The translations under genes were made by a program, and so were the position numbers. Shown here one piece after another: positions 52,001-62,290 of a stretch of 64,000 nucleotides of DNA. Position 1 is the stretch's first letter; each line of letters starts with the position of its first letter. The stretch covers positions 434,001-498,000 of the forward strand of contig PTFA01000038.1 in the NCBI GenBank assembly GCA_003342895.1. Reading direction: 5' to 3'. The notes under the pieces were generated by a model. It was not told the DNA's origin. It did no database searches and saw only the letters and a list, made by a program, of their open reading frames with translations. The DNA comes from Casuarius casuarius. Its lineage: Eukaryota > Chordata > Aves > Casuariiformes > Casuariidae.

Positions 52001-55000
52001 TAGACACTTCAGGTGGGATTTTCTAGCCCTTCAAGTAGTTATGTAGTTTATGTTTGAAATGCCCCAGTGTGTCCCCATGGGTCTGTCATATGTGACACAG
52101 GGCTTCTGGGAGAACTGTGTCATTCTGTAGCAGCAATTCGACATCAGTCACCATAGGGACCACAGTCTCCTGTGTGCACGTCAAGGGGCATGCCTGTGTG
52201 TGCCCAGCTCTTTCCAGCCCTTGGTTTGGATGTTGGCTCAGATGTTTAGTAGATACCCAAATGTAGGTGTCTTAATCTTGGATGGAATCCCACCCTCTGC
52301 ATGGTAGTTTAGCTCCTACTCCAGGCACGGGAATCGGCACAAAAATCTTTATACTGGATGACATAATGTGTAATAAATGAAAAGCTTCCACTCAGCCTAC
52401 AAGTGTCTGTTTCAAAGAGACCTTCACTGCATCTGGCACAAATCTGTGATCTTGTTAGAAGGCAAATGTGTCTCAGGCAGCAAAGAAAATATCTCAGCCT
52501 CCATAAAGAGCTATACGTTAGGAACTTTGGGTTTGCCTTTGTGGCCTATGGCAGCTGGATGTGAGTTTGGCTCTGCTACTGTTNTGAGGTGGCTTGAAGC
52601 TGTGTAGCCAAGTTAGCACTGTGCTGGGCCTGAATTAATGTATCCTGCTCAGAAACACAGTCGTATTAGCCACAGTTACACAGCTTCCAGCTGGCTCAGA
52701 ACAGGAAAGCAGTGAACTCAGAGGGAGATGAGAGAGCTCCCACTTGTAAGCAAAAAGCACAAGGAAATACTGCCTCCTCCCTCCACTTGGAGCAGTGAAA
52801 GTCTGCTTTGACCTTTCATTAGCTTGTATGGTGCTTAGTTGAGGTAATNTTCACCTTGGCTGATCTTTAATTGTCTAAAAGTTACATATTTAGTCCAAAC
52901 TAGTCACCCAGTCTTCCTCTACAGTCAAGAGAAGGATATAGAGGCCTCTTCAAGGAGTGATTTGTCACTATCCTCAACATTTTGCAAGAAGTGGACTGTG
53001 CTTGCACAGTGCTTGTCTCCTTTCCCTGACTGCCAAGGAGCCACAGACAGTCAGCTTTGCCCAGTCACTGAAATTTTAGGGAGTTCATTAGGTGAGATGG
53101 TACCCTTATTTTGGATATCAAGAAAGAGAGGAGGAAGGGAGAGGGCTCTCCAAGAAAGGAGAACTAGCAGGAGGCAAAGAAGGCCAGTTTTTATTAGGGC
53201 AGCATCTTGGATAACAAAGATGCTTCCCAGCAGCTTCCAATAGTCTTTGGAGAGGAGATATGGTGTCTTTAAGCTGGACCAGTGATGAGGAACAGGAAGA
53301 AATCTAAATTGGGACCAAACTGGGAATAGAATGCAGAGCCTCATGGTGAGCTCAGGAAGATACGTGCTGTAAACCTGGAAGGACCTGTTAGAGGGAGAAC
53401 AATCCTTGTCATCTTGAGAGGGACAGTCATTAGCTGGTCATAAGTCCAAGTCATTAGCTGGTTTGGTTCAGACAGATTAGGAGTCACATCCTAGTTAAAA
53501 CAAAGGAAAAGTTACCCTGGAAAGAATGGCTCCTGGCCTGAAGTCTGGCTGTAAGGAGCCCAGTGTGCCTTAGTGTACAAAGCTGGTACAGATAAAGACA
53601 GGAGGCTCCTCTTCCTCAGTTTACCTAGTAGAAGCTGGCTGGAAGATAACGCTGCACTGTCTGATATAACATGACTGCCATGGATAATATATGACATGGA
53701 AGAAGACTGATGATGGTGCCTTCTGTGATCTGGAAAGCACAGCTAGCAGAATGTCCTGACCATCTCCTCTTTTAGCTCCTTTCTAATGTAAAGACCTTCC
53801 TCCTCATCCATGAATAGGACTTGAATTTGCACTGTAGTGGAGTGAAACATCTTCCTGGAAGCAGAGGAATACTGGGTAGCAGTAGAAGGTTGTTACCTCT
53901 TAAATGCATATGCCTTCAGGAGAGTGAGACAGAACAGAGTTATGNAAGTATTTTGCTTGAACTGAGCTTTGGCCAACTCATGGCTGATTGTGGGCACGGG
54001 GTTTTTCAGCCCTGGAGGTGTTGTCTCCCGTTCTACCAGAGATGCAGATTGCATACAAACTGGTGGGAAGTGATCTTGCCACCCTGTCAGCTCAGTTTTT
54101 TATAGGCACTGAGGCAGTGCTTGTTTGTATGATCTTTGAATTTGCCTTCAGGAAACATTGTTAGTGTCAGCAACAGAAAAAAAGGTTGTGCCTGTTCTTC
54201 CTTCAGAGCCAGTGCTTCAAAGAGGAGCTTGATTATATTTTTTCCAATTAATTTTCTTCTCTTCTGAACTGTAACCTCTTAAAACTTCAGTGAAATTGAA
54301 ATAATGGTTAGGAGCCAACAGAGAGAGCTGTAGGGTCAGATTCAAAGAGCAGGCTTCTTGGCTGGGAGAAACACTGTCATCTTTTAGAAGATTTCTAGCA
54401 CCACACCAACACTTAAGTGGGAAAGAAGATAAGCAAGCTAGTGTTCTGGGACCCTAGCTGAATAGCACAACATTGCATTACAGGTAGGCACTTCGGTTCA
54501 TGGTGTAAGAGTGTGTATTCCTCTCCTTTTAGTGACCTGGTGACTTTAGAATAAGTGTAGTTCAGTGTCTTGTTTTCTGGTTCTCCTCAAGGCTATTCAG
54601 AAATGCGCCTGTGCAGAGGGAAGTTTATTTTCAGGGATTTTATAATAGACATGAGAATACCGTGTATGGTTGAGTTCTGTCCAGAAACAGGGCATTGCTC
54701 CATGGGCTGAAGATATAGGCAGTTTCATCATGAAAATGATTCCAAAAGGGCTCACTCACTCTCTAGCAAAGTGCTGGAAGATGCTGCCTTCATATAATGA
54801 TGGAGCAGATACTAACTACAGCTGCTAGTTGTAGTTTCATCCTAACATTTATTCACTGACAAATTTCTCTGACTGAAATAAAACATTAAGGGAAATTGTT
54901 ACAAAAAACAAACAAAATTCAACCCAAATTAGAAAAGTGATGACATTTGCACGATTTTGGTTTTCTAGTTTTGTCATGAGGGAGGAAATTTAGGTAGTTA

Positions 55001-56254
55001 TTTTTCAAAGGTCTTTCTTATCCCTTTTTTATTTTTTCTTTATATCTTTTCTCTTCTGAGAGAGGAGAACATCCCAAAGTGGGGGAAAGATCTTCTTAAC
55101 CTGAAGGAAACAAATACCAAACCCCCCAAAAAATCTGTTTTCAGGGAGTTTTGTTCTTGAAGTAACTGTCAATTTTTAACCAGCTTCAGTATTTTTCTTT
55201 TTCCTCTCCATCAGGCAAAGAAAGGANTTGCTTCTGTATTTCTGTAGCCAGCAGCAGACCACAAAAAAAGAATCTTCCATTTACTTCTGGAAAATAAGTC
55301 ANTTAGGCTGAAGTCTTACAAACCCGAGTCAAATTTTGACCACATCACTAAATTCACTGATTTAGGTGGGGGCACATTTGTGCTTTGTTCTTTGCAGGAT
55401 CAAGGACCTGCTAACAATCCCCTCAGCATCCTAGGAAACAGACACCAATATAAGTTTCACCNCATACTTGTGTCCGTGTTTAAAACAGCGGATCTCTGGT
55501 CTTTCAGGCTCTGTTAGAACTGAGGGACTCTACTAGATTCTAACTCTTTCAGTCTGCATTGGTTCTGCCCTTCATTGGAAAGATAAGGATCTTGGTTTGC
55601 AAGGAAAGTACCTCAGAGAAAATGCTGCCCCTATAGAAAAGGCCTATTACTTATTCTTACTGACAACTGATTCATTTTCATATGAAAACCAATCTATTTG
55701 AATAGGAANGTAGCATAACCTGGCTCATTAAGACCATCTAGACTCCTGATAAAGAGATGTTTTGCATCATACTGGGACTGTGGAAAGATCATNTCCTGTG
55801 TCTTCGGTAGCCTCGTTACCTTTAAACTACAAACTTTTAAAATAGAGTAATGAAGAAAGTAACAAATCCCGAGGAAACTGCAGTAAAAAAAAATCAGAAA
55901 GAAAAGAAGCCTTTTCTGTGGCTATCTGTAAGAAACTGTGGACAAATTTCAAACTGAAATGAAACCAAACATGCACTTCTGCATCTGTCCAGCATGCTTG
56001 ACTAATACATAAGCATCAGCCCTGGGGTTATTATATCATTTTAAACTCAAGAAAAGTAATTACTGTTTCCTAAACTGATTAACTGTTCCTTAATGTCAGT
56101 ACTCAGAGAGTCATGCTGATTTAATCATGTTATCTCTTTACCTCCAGAGGAAGTATGCGCTCCATTACAAGATTGCTCTCATCATAAACTACCTGGGGCA
56201 CTGTATATCAGTAGGGGCCCTTATAGTTGCCTTTATGCTTTTCTTGTGCTTGAG
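9892..56254 (+). CDS. CRHR2: Corticotropin-releasing hormone receptor 2, alpha-type, 5' part (exons 1-4; 3' end outside window)
   Basis: This is the 5' part of a class B G-protein-coupled receptor for urocortins and CRH, a plasma-membrane receptor that in vertebrates mainly signals through Gs and cAMP. Four exons (9892-10009, 10159-10278, 49348-49433, 56148-56254) join in phase to about 144 residues. Residues 1-39 resemble the mammalian alpha-isoform N-terminus. Residues 40-108 carry five cysteines of the hormone-receptor domain (C43, C53, C67, C86, C101) at family spacing, the motif GTCWPR and five N-glycosylation sequons (N16, N44, N77, N89, N97). Residues 115-143 form helix 1, with the family motif NYLGHCIS. 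The residues IGTCWPR, PILDDK and NYLGHC fit CRHR2 better than CRHR1, which I recall has EILNEEKK in the linker. No stop or frameshift was seen. Helices 2-7 lie downstream of the window. The assignment as CRHR2 is nearly certain; the alpha-type label is an inference from exon 1. Confidence 0.96.
10010..10158 (+). other. CRHR2: CRHR2 intron 1 (149 bp)
   Basis: A very short intron between the alpha-type first exon and exon 2, with GTAGGA donor and a long CT-rich tract before AAAAG. If retained, translation from the exon 1 ATG continues for 16 codons from the split Gly codon and stops at TAA, giving a peptide of about 55 residues. Confidence 0.9.
10159..10278 (+). CDS. CRHR2: CRHR2 coding exon 2 (hormone-receptor domain, first half)
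   Basis: The exon is 120 bp and encodes the rest of codon 40 to the first base of codon 80. The acceptor follows a long pyrimidine tract (about 10115-10148) and ends AAAAG|GT; the donor ACGA|GTAAGT is a near-perfect consensus. The peptide holds C43, C53 and C67, the WPR motif after C53, the PCPEFF segment and sequons at N44 and N77. In the family these cysteines form part of the three-disulphide extracellular domain that captures the C-terminal half of the peptide ligand. It is the clearest match in the window and alone is enough to name the gene family. Confidence 0.97.
14355..14400. repeat. Two-copy tandem repeat, period 25 bp
   Basis: AAGTATAAATTGTCC(A/T)TTGCC occurs at 14355-14375 and 14380-14400 with one mismatch. 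A shorter AAGTATAA precedes it at 14348. Confidence 0.85.
19427..19485. repeat. Possible ancient amniote palindromic repeat remnant
   Basis: GGGCCAGATTCTGTTCC followed by CAATCCATTGAAGTAAATG resembles the common reptile/bird repeat containing 'GGGCCAGATTCTG … TCCATTGAAGTCAATGG'. I recall this motif from turtle and crocodilian genomes. The copy is short and diverged, so the call is tentative. Confidence 0.3.
19784..19843. repeat. 60-bp homopyrimidine tract (T/C only)
   Basis: Sixty consecutive T or C bases made of T-runs broken by single C or CTC, with several mirror-symmetric segments. Such tracts can form triplex (H-DNA) structures and also resemble splice polypyrimidine tracts. It is followed by GGAGGAGGAG. 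Confidence 0.85.
21770..22370. repeat. Purine-rich (G+A) low-complexity zone
   Basis: The plus strand is strongly purine-biased for about 600 bp; the 60 bases from 21781 contain 46 purines by hand count. AGAGG, GGGAG and GTGAGG words recur without a fixed period. No gene was recognised. Confidence 0.6.
22810..23415 (-). mobile_element. CR1 LINE, 3' fragment (minus strand)
   Basis: The 3' terminus is at 22810, where the reverse complement reads GTGATTCTGTGATTC. Reading leftward on the minus strand, the segment 23349-23065 translates to [20 protein letters not shown] and later [10 protein letters not shown], the end of the CR1 reverse-transcriptase ORF. The left-hand (5') end is truncated near 23415. 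This copy is better preserved than the one at 2760. It contains an internal 21-bp tandem duplication at 22920-22961. Confidence 0.93.
22920..22961. repeat. Perfect 21-bp tandem duplication inside CR1
   Basis: The unit CCAGATGGCTTTTGAATATCT occurs twice back to back with no mismatch. Other CR1 copies, including the one at 3060-3100, have a single equivalent segment, so this is a local duplication after or during insertion. Confidence 0.9.
23590..23662 (+). mobile_element. Possible CORE/MIR-like SINE tail remnant
   Basis: CTGACCTCAGGCAAGCTACTT … CCTTTGTAAAGTGATTGCAATAA follows the layout of old tRNA-derived SINEs (GTGACCTTGGGCAAGTCACTT … ATCTGTAAAATGGGGATAATA). Matches are interrupted, so only family-level resemblance is claimed. 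Confidence 0.4.
29971..30441 (+). mobile_element. CR1 LINE, degraded 3' fragment (plus strand)
   Basis: The copy begins near CCTGGGTTGCATCAGCAAGA and continues with the CR1 segment encoding [11 protein letters not shown] and [15 protein letters not shown] peptides, then a shortened body and a tail of GGTCCTTTCCAACCTACGC. It has suffered internal deletions compared with the copy at 22810, and the terminal octamers are reduced to TTCTATGTTTA. No intact reading frame remains. Confidence 0.87.
37317..37395 (+). repeat. Possible diverged interspersed repeat ('TCAGACCA … CTATCTAG')
   Basis: CATAAGAGTGG … TCAGACCAAGTATCTATCTAGGCCA resembles a widespread reptile repeat carrying GGTCAGACCAAAGGTCCATCTAGCCCAG, as I recall it. 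The copy is too diverged for firm assignment. Confidence 0.3.
40009..40022. repeat. T-run plus (CT)7 microsatellite
   Basis: Ten T residues at 39999-40008 run into seven CT units. Confidence 0.8.
41125..41190 (+). mobile_element. tRNA-derived SINE head (A and B box remnants)
   Basis: TATCCCAGTGGTTAGGAG resembles a pol III A box region and GGTTCAAGTCC a near-consensus B box. Their starts are 46 bp apart, close to tRNA spacing. No pairable acceptor stem was seen, so this is a SINE or tRNA-like relic, not a tRNA gene. Confidence 0.45.
42791..42809. repeat. (AAAT)n microsatellite
   Basis: AAATAAATAAATAAATAAA, nearly five AAAT units. Confidence 0.85.
46377..46476 (+). mobile_element. MIR/CORE-SINE-like remnant
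   Basis: GCAGCTCTGCCACTGTCCTG, GGTCAC…GGAAGTCAT, CTTCTGTTTGCATATCT and TAAAATGGAAATAGTAATA occur in the order and spacing of amniote tRNA-derived CORE SINEs (GCTCTGCCAC, GTGACCTTGGGCAAGTCAC, GCCTCAGTTTCC, ATCTGTAAAATGGGGATAATA). One N interrupts it. This is the best of the three SINE-like relics in the window. Confidence 0.55.
49348..49433 (+). CDS. CRHR2: CRHR2 coding exon 3 (hormone-receptor domain, second half)
   Basis: The exon is 86 bp and completes Arg80, then encodes residues 81-108. The acceptor is CCTATCAG|GAAATG behind a pyrimidine-rich run; the donor is AAG|GTCTGT. The peptide contains NAYREC, then C86, the sequon at N89, W92, the sequon at N97, C101, and PILDDK at the end. C86 and C101 are the last two cysteines of the hormone-receptor domain and keep the 19- and 15-residue spacings of the family. 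The length is not a multiple of three, so skipping would shift the frame. The donor deviates from consensus at +3 and +4. Confidence 0.96.
49434..56147 (+). other. CRHR2: CRHR2 intron 3 (about 6.7 kb)
   Basis: GTCTGT donor, ACCTCCAG acceptor. No exon, RNA gene or well-preserved repeat was recognised. It contains many isolated Ns and a short direct repeat at 53425-53462. Confidence 0.85.
53425..53462. repeat. Direct repeat, period 24 bp
   Basis: AGTCATTAGCTGGT occurs at 53425-53438 and 53449-53462. Confidence 0.8.
56148..56254 (+). CDS. CRHR2: CRHR2 coding exon 4 (juxtamembrane and transmembrane helix 1)
   Basis: The exon is 107 bp and encodes residues 109-143 plus two bases of Arg144. The acceptor is ACCTCCAG|AGGAAG and the donor is TTGAG|GTGAGT, close to consensus. 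The peptide begins RKYALHYK and continues into a hydrophobic helix containing NYLGHCIS and ending FLCLR, which is helix 1 of class B receptors. As I recall the mammalian protein, a glutamine sits before RKY; here the exon starts directly at Arg. The next exon should begin with SIRCLRN-like codons. I found no such sequence in 56255-64000, so intron 4 is longer than 7.7 kb. Confidence 0.96.
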
Positions 56255-59150
56255 GTGAGTAATCTGTTTGCATGCTTCTAACTTGGTTGGGTGTGTGACA
56301 CTTACTATCGGTTTACTCGATCCCTCTAACAACGCTGTCCAGATTGTATATGGCCTTGAAAAATGATCATGGCATTTATGCTCCCAAGCATGTACATGAT
56401 TTCATTGATGAATGCAGTGGATGAGCTGTAATGATGGCTTCTGTGCTTAGGACCCAGAGCCTATTTGTATTCAGGAAGAAAACTATGCATGATTTATTGA
56501 TGCAGTAAAAACCCTGTGAGCACACAGAGTGCTTCATTAAGGGAAGCTGGGATTTGAGTGTGTCGAATTTCAAGTTTTGGGGACAATTTTCTTTTTTCTA
56601 AGGCTGTGCATGAAAACACAAGGCATTTTGCATTCCCTGACAGATAAAGGCCAGATCTAGACCCAGGGAGGTGGAATGTAATCTTTCCACTGTGCTTTCA
56701 CTTAGCTCCAATTCTTGTCCCACTGAAGAACTTAGAAGTTTGTTTAAATAAAAACGAAGTGAGTAAGAGCTTTATCTCCACCAGTGGTCATGAGATGGGG
56801 GATGCAAGTCGTTGAAACTACATAGAAACTCCTCTCTTCCCTGGTTCAGTAGTACAGAATGTGTGTGTCAGGTCTCATGGATATCACAGTGAAAGCAAAG
56901 CTTGGGAAGAAGATAGGGCTGCAGGGGGAAAAGAAAGGACAGGAGAGAAGGCTGAGTGGAAGTTAATAGGTATCGGTCACTATCATAAGTTTTATACATA
57001 CGTATGGAGGCTGATTCACAGGAATATTTTTTAATAATAATGGCCTCGTCAGAGTATTTCTGTATTATCTGTGCTGCCTTGTCTAGGAACATTCAGCTTG
57101 AACTTGGACTCAAATGCACTATGTGCTCTGGAACAGTTATCCTTGAGACAAATATTGTAAATATAGCAGAGCAGAAGGAGGTTGAGGAGGGCCCGTAGGA
57201 TTGCAACATGATGATAGACAGTGGTTTCAGTAAAAAAATTACTGCTTTCCTAGAATGGAACATCTCTGTGAAGGGCTATGCTAAGTTTTTCTCTTGAGCA
57301 GTCCTAGCAAGAGGGTCTTTCTTATCAACAACAGGAATTTTCTTTCATTCCAGCATCTCTGAGCAGAATAATCTACACTAATAAGGGGGAAAAAAGCTTG
57401 GAACGTTCAGTGGGAACGTTTCAGATCTGTGATTTTAAATTCCAGTTTCTNCCTGTTTACTGTGCATATAATGCTAATTCCCGTAGTGCTTGGAGCCCTG
57501 AATTAATTTGCACTGAATAAAGAATGCAAATTATTCATTGTAACTATATTCCCTGCTTTGATGCTGAATCTTTTATAAATGCTTAAGTAAATAAAGCAGA
57601 AACAATTAGATAATATGCTATAAACGTGTCTATCTTTCAACATTGAAGTAGCCTATTNAATCTCTTTTAAGTTTTTCTGATATATGAACTCTGACTTCAA
57701 GGTTTAAGTATTGCAGTCAATTTCAGCATTAAAAATGACTGCAGCATTTAGGTAGTTCCCTGTACATGCCCTGAATTAAGATATTCCATTTTTGAGATGC
57801 ACACTGCACCATACAGAACAAATCTAGTGTCCTGACGTAACTGTCCAGCCGGCATNAGCCAACATGAGCTACCGTGGTCTCTGTAGAGTTACACATCTTC
57901 GTCAAATGTATCTCTGCAAAGTGTCCCAAAGGCAAATCAGTTCTGATCATTTGAGTCCTGTTGTTTGGGGCTTTTCTTTCTGTTTTAGTCTGGATGGAAG
58001 AGGGCATCTATTAATTGCATGAAGCGGGACAATTTAGATAATTTCTGGCTAAAAGAACAGTAGAAGACCCAGAAGGCTAGATTGGGTATTTCTGTATCTC
58101 TACCCNCAGTGGAAATCTCTCAGCTCTTTATTCCTGCCCCACCAACCTATCTCACTCCGTAGTACCTGCTCAGGGTGAGGATAGAAAGAAGACCTTGAGG
58201 AAGGCTCAAGATATACAATCACTTCCTATTTTTAGACTTCTCACCTGTCGTCTGCCTGATTTTCCTTTGCTCTGTCAATGCAAGTGGAATAGGAATAAAG
58301 GAATAGACTGGAGCACATCTGCTGCACTGAAACATAGCTGTGAGGAAGCCTGAGAAATCTCTCACACTGGTGGTTTTAAGAGAAAGTTAAATATCTGGCC
58401 AGCATGGCAAAGAGGATGTTGCTTTGCTGATGGGCCAGTGAGAAGGATGTTCTGCTTTTGGAGATGAGCTTCACCATTACTTTTGCTGCCCCGGCCCAGG
58501 TACCTGTTGCGTCAATGGGAAGTTTAAGTTCTCAGTCCTGCTGGCGTGGGAAGGGGAAGAATTAGATGTATTCCTTATTCTTCCAAATATGTCCTGTGTC
58601 ATCTTGTCATCAGTTCCCATCTCTTTCAGTTCCTTATGCACCCCTCTGTCCTCTCTTCATGGCACTCCCTCCACCCTGATAGAAATGTTCTGCTGCCTTA
58701 AACCCTAAAGAACCTTGCACCAAAATATATTTTGAGGGGCAGAAAGCTCAGATGTAGCAGCAAGCAATGAAACCATCTGCCAACCATATTTCTGTGTGGC
58801 CAGGAGACCCCAGCAGAGTTGGGAAGGTAGGAGAACTGAGCCGGGAATTCCCTTCTACTGCTAAGAAAGACCTCTTCCATCTTTCTCCAGTTCTGTGGCT
58901 TATGATCCAGTCCCTCCTCCTTGGCTGTGTGAGGAAAAATAAGCCAGCAAACTTACATTCAGCACTTGAAGAAAAAAAATGAAGTCCAAATTGCGGGAAA
59001 GGACTTGATTTTCCTTGGCACGTTGAGTGGCAATGATTCATTGAGATAGCTCCTACAGGGCTAAGTCAAGGATGATTCCTCAAGGTGGTCAAGTTTAGGT
59101 GGTCTTAGAAGTGTGAAAGCCTCACTGTTTTTACAAGGCAAGACACAAGA

Positions 59151-59169
59151 AACAACAACAACAACAAAA
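59151..59169. repeat. (AAC)n microsatellite
   Basis: Six AAC/ACA units followed by an A-rich run. Confidence 0.8.
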
Positions 59170-60967
59170 AGAAAAGTGCTGAGAAGGAAAAGTAAAGAAT
59201 ATTTTGCATAAACCAGGTGTGCTGTAGAGCAGCATTCGTATCTGATGCAGGACTGGGAGAGATTTGCTCAGTGCACTTCACATGGCATTGGTATAATGTA
59301 TCTGCACTGCTGTGAAACTCACAGGCTTTGTGTTCTCATTAATAGTAAAGATTTAATTCATCCCTCAGGTGCCTACAGGCAGTTCCTGCTGACATGGCTC
59401 TCACCCTCCCACACAATCACATTCCGATTTCTGATAAAGCAGGAATTTTCCATAGGAGGAATCCTGCTAACAGTAATTACCTTTCAAGCTAAAGAAAGAA
59501 AGAAAAAAAAGACAGAAAAAATAAAAGCATTCCTTTTGAACGACATTTTTCCTTTACTGTTGCTCAGTATGCAGAACCCCAAATTACTGTGCCCTGGCTT
59601 TTTTTCCTTGTTAGTGTGCTGTTATATCAGCCTCTGAGGTGCAATGTGATTCCTTTGTAAAACTCCGGCTTTGTTATTAAACAGTGTGATGCCAGCAGTG
59701 ACCTAACTAGATTCAATCAGCAGATGTTTTATTTGTGCAGTAGTGACTGAAGCAAAGGCATTGACTCCAGGAAGACAGGTGTTTGTTCTGGGAAACATCT
59801 AAGTCCCCGCTGAGTTTTGAACTCCGCAGAGAAGGAGGAGGCTGAAAGGAAGATAGGCTGAGCACTGAAAATGGCAAGTCCTTCTGCACAGATTGCTGGG
59901 TAAAGGCAGCTCTGAAAAACTACACAGACGTGTTCTCAAGGCATCTTTTGTCACTAGTATGGTGGTAATGAAGGCAAATGAGGGCCTGAGGGAAACTTTG
60001 CTTTCCTGATTCCCCTCCATTAATCTCTTCCTATTTCTTCTTTAAAATATCTGATATTTCTCATGGGCCTGAGGAAGCGTGCCCTTTCCTTCTGCTGGTA
60101 ACAGCCAGATTGCCTAAATCCCATCTATTTTTTTCTCCCAGAGACTAATTTATTTTTTTCTTGAAGGAACATTTTCACTTTTTTTTTAACAAGCTCCCAG
60201 GTTTTAGGAATGGGAGATCCCATTGTCCTTTATCCTTCCTTGTTCCAGGCTCCTCTGAGCTGCCTCTTGATCATCAGTCTTGTGTGCATGTGGTGAGACA
60301 GCTGCTGCAGGTCTCTATTAGTAAGGATGAAAAGGCTTGATTAAATGCTTTGTAGAAACCTGTCAGAAGAAATGTAGAGCATCTGTGCAGAGCAGGTTTC
60401 ATGGAGTAGAGTGATATGACATCTATCAGAGCCAGTGCTGGGTACTGGGAATATATCAAGTGGGTAGGTGAGCTGCACAATTAATACTTTCTCTAGGAGT
60501 TGCAGTTAAAAGTGATGTGATATCTGATGCGATTAGAGCAGAGCAGGCTCCAGATCTAATACACACTCATCCTGTATATACCTTTTTATTACGGAGCAAG
60601 GAAAAGAAGAGTCAGTCTCAGGACACAATGTCAAACTAATGAATTAATGAATTAATTTGCATGTTAGTGCTCCATTTTCTCTCTCAGCTTCTGGCTTTCC
60701 ACCTAGCCTCGTTAAGTCTGTTCCATCTGTCAGTTAGCACAGCAGGGCCTTAAAAAATGATTCAGGCACATGGCATGTTTTAAACTTCGCTGTAAATACT
60801 GGTAATGGCACAGCATGTGTTTAGTGGATGGTAATGGCTGTTGNTTTGGAGACAGAACTCTGTCCATAGTGTGGTTCCCAACAGCAAGGCAGGAATGAAA
60901 ATGGATGGAACTCTGTAAATAAGCACATATTCAATGAGATACTAACTGGTCGTCTTTGAGAACAAAA

Positions 60968-61009
60968 CATCTGAAGTGTCCGTACTGCTTGAAACCATCT
61001 GAAGTGTCC
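60968..61009. repeat. Direct repeat, period 28 bp
   Basis: CATCTGAAGTGTCC occurs at 60968-60981 and 60996-61009. Confidence 0.8.
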
Positions 61010-62266
61010 TGTCTCAGTGACTAAGATAAAGGACAGCAATGCGTTTCTTGTTGACTAGCCTTAGACCGATGTCTTTGCTTTCTGCTGTCTTTACTCACTT
61101 CCCTCTCATCTCACATCTATATCACTTGTTCTTTAGTCTAGACATTCCCTCTTTGTACAGAGCCTAGCACAGAAACCACAGATGAAAGCAGAACCCTCAT
61201 GAACTCCTGGAGTCATACCACTAACTAAGAGAGTGCCCAGAGAGCTATATCCTTAGGATGTGGGAGGTTTCATAAGCTGCATCTGAAACAGTGGTACTGT
61301 AGGCTAGAAATATGAAGGTTGTCAGGGAGTATGATTGCTGCCTATAAATACATCACTGTTGGATAAACTTTAGAAAGAGAAATGCTACTTACAATCAAGG
61401 ACAATATTAGCGCAAAAAGAAAAGGGTATGGACACGTTATGAATAGACCCTTGAGCGGATATTGGAGGATGGTTTCTAGTCAGCAGAGCAGCCAGGTTCT
61501 GGAGCAAATGTAATGGAGGAAAACCAAACTCGGAGTTTTAGACTAGAGTTTGGGGAATTTGTGAAGGACTATATGACTCAATGACTTTGTGGCTTGGCCT
61601 TTGAAGGCTTAAGTTTCCTTATTCTATCCTGTGCTTGAGCTGTGTTCCTACTGATGTGTTTCTGTCACTGCTGAGGTTTTAGCCACAAAGGTGTGTCTTT
61701 GGAGACAGACACCGACTCGTTTAAATTCAGGTAACAGAACTGCTCTGTGCAGGATTAAATTTGTATTAATTAACAAGCGAAAACCCATTTGTATTCTGTT
61801 CTGCCTTTGTTGGTGGTGATGAATAAATGTATTTGGAGCAATTCTTGCAGATTTTCCAAAGTCTCAGAGGAATAAAGAAAATAGAGTTTTGTCTTTGCAG
61901 TTTTTGTTGTCTGTGTTAGATACGTATTGTGTTCAGTAGCCCAGCTTACTTCAAAAAAGAACCTGCCCTGAGGCATCTCTGGATAGGTGAATCAGAAAAG
62001 NTATTTTCAAGCCTAGATGTTTAGAGCTATCTACTAGAAATGCACATTTAGGTGTTTAAGTATTAAATGGTTTGATTTCAGGTTTTCTCAGNGGAATCAC
62101 ACATCCATATCCTTCGCAAAATCTGGTGCAGTTGTCTAGCACCCAGCCACCTTCTCTTCTGCCTAATCTAAATGATGGATACTTCTACATCTTATTACTG
62201 TGTCAAGTAAAACCCAAGAGATGTGGAAAATCTCTTGCTTGTATCATCCTTAAATGGGGCATGTGT

Positions 62267-62290
62267 ACTGTTGCTGGCACTGTTGCTGGC
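62267..62290. repeat. Perfect 12-bp tandem duplication
   Basis: ACTGTTGCTGGC occurs twice without a gap. Confidence 0.85.

Noticed and set aside
9892..56254. CRHR1 instead of CRHR2
   Set aside because: The alpha-type first exon with NCS and the linker PILDDK-RKY followed by [14 protein letters not shown] fit CRHR2; CRHR1 has a cleaved signal peptide and a different linker.
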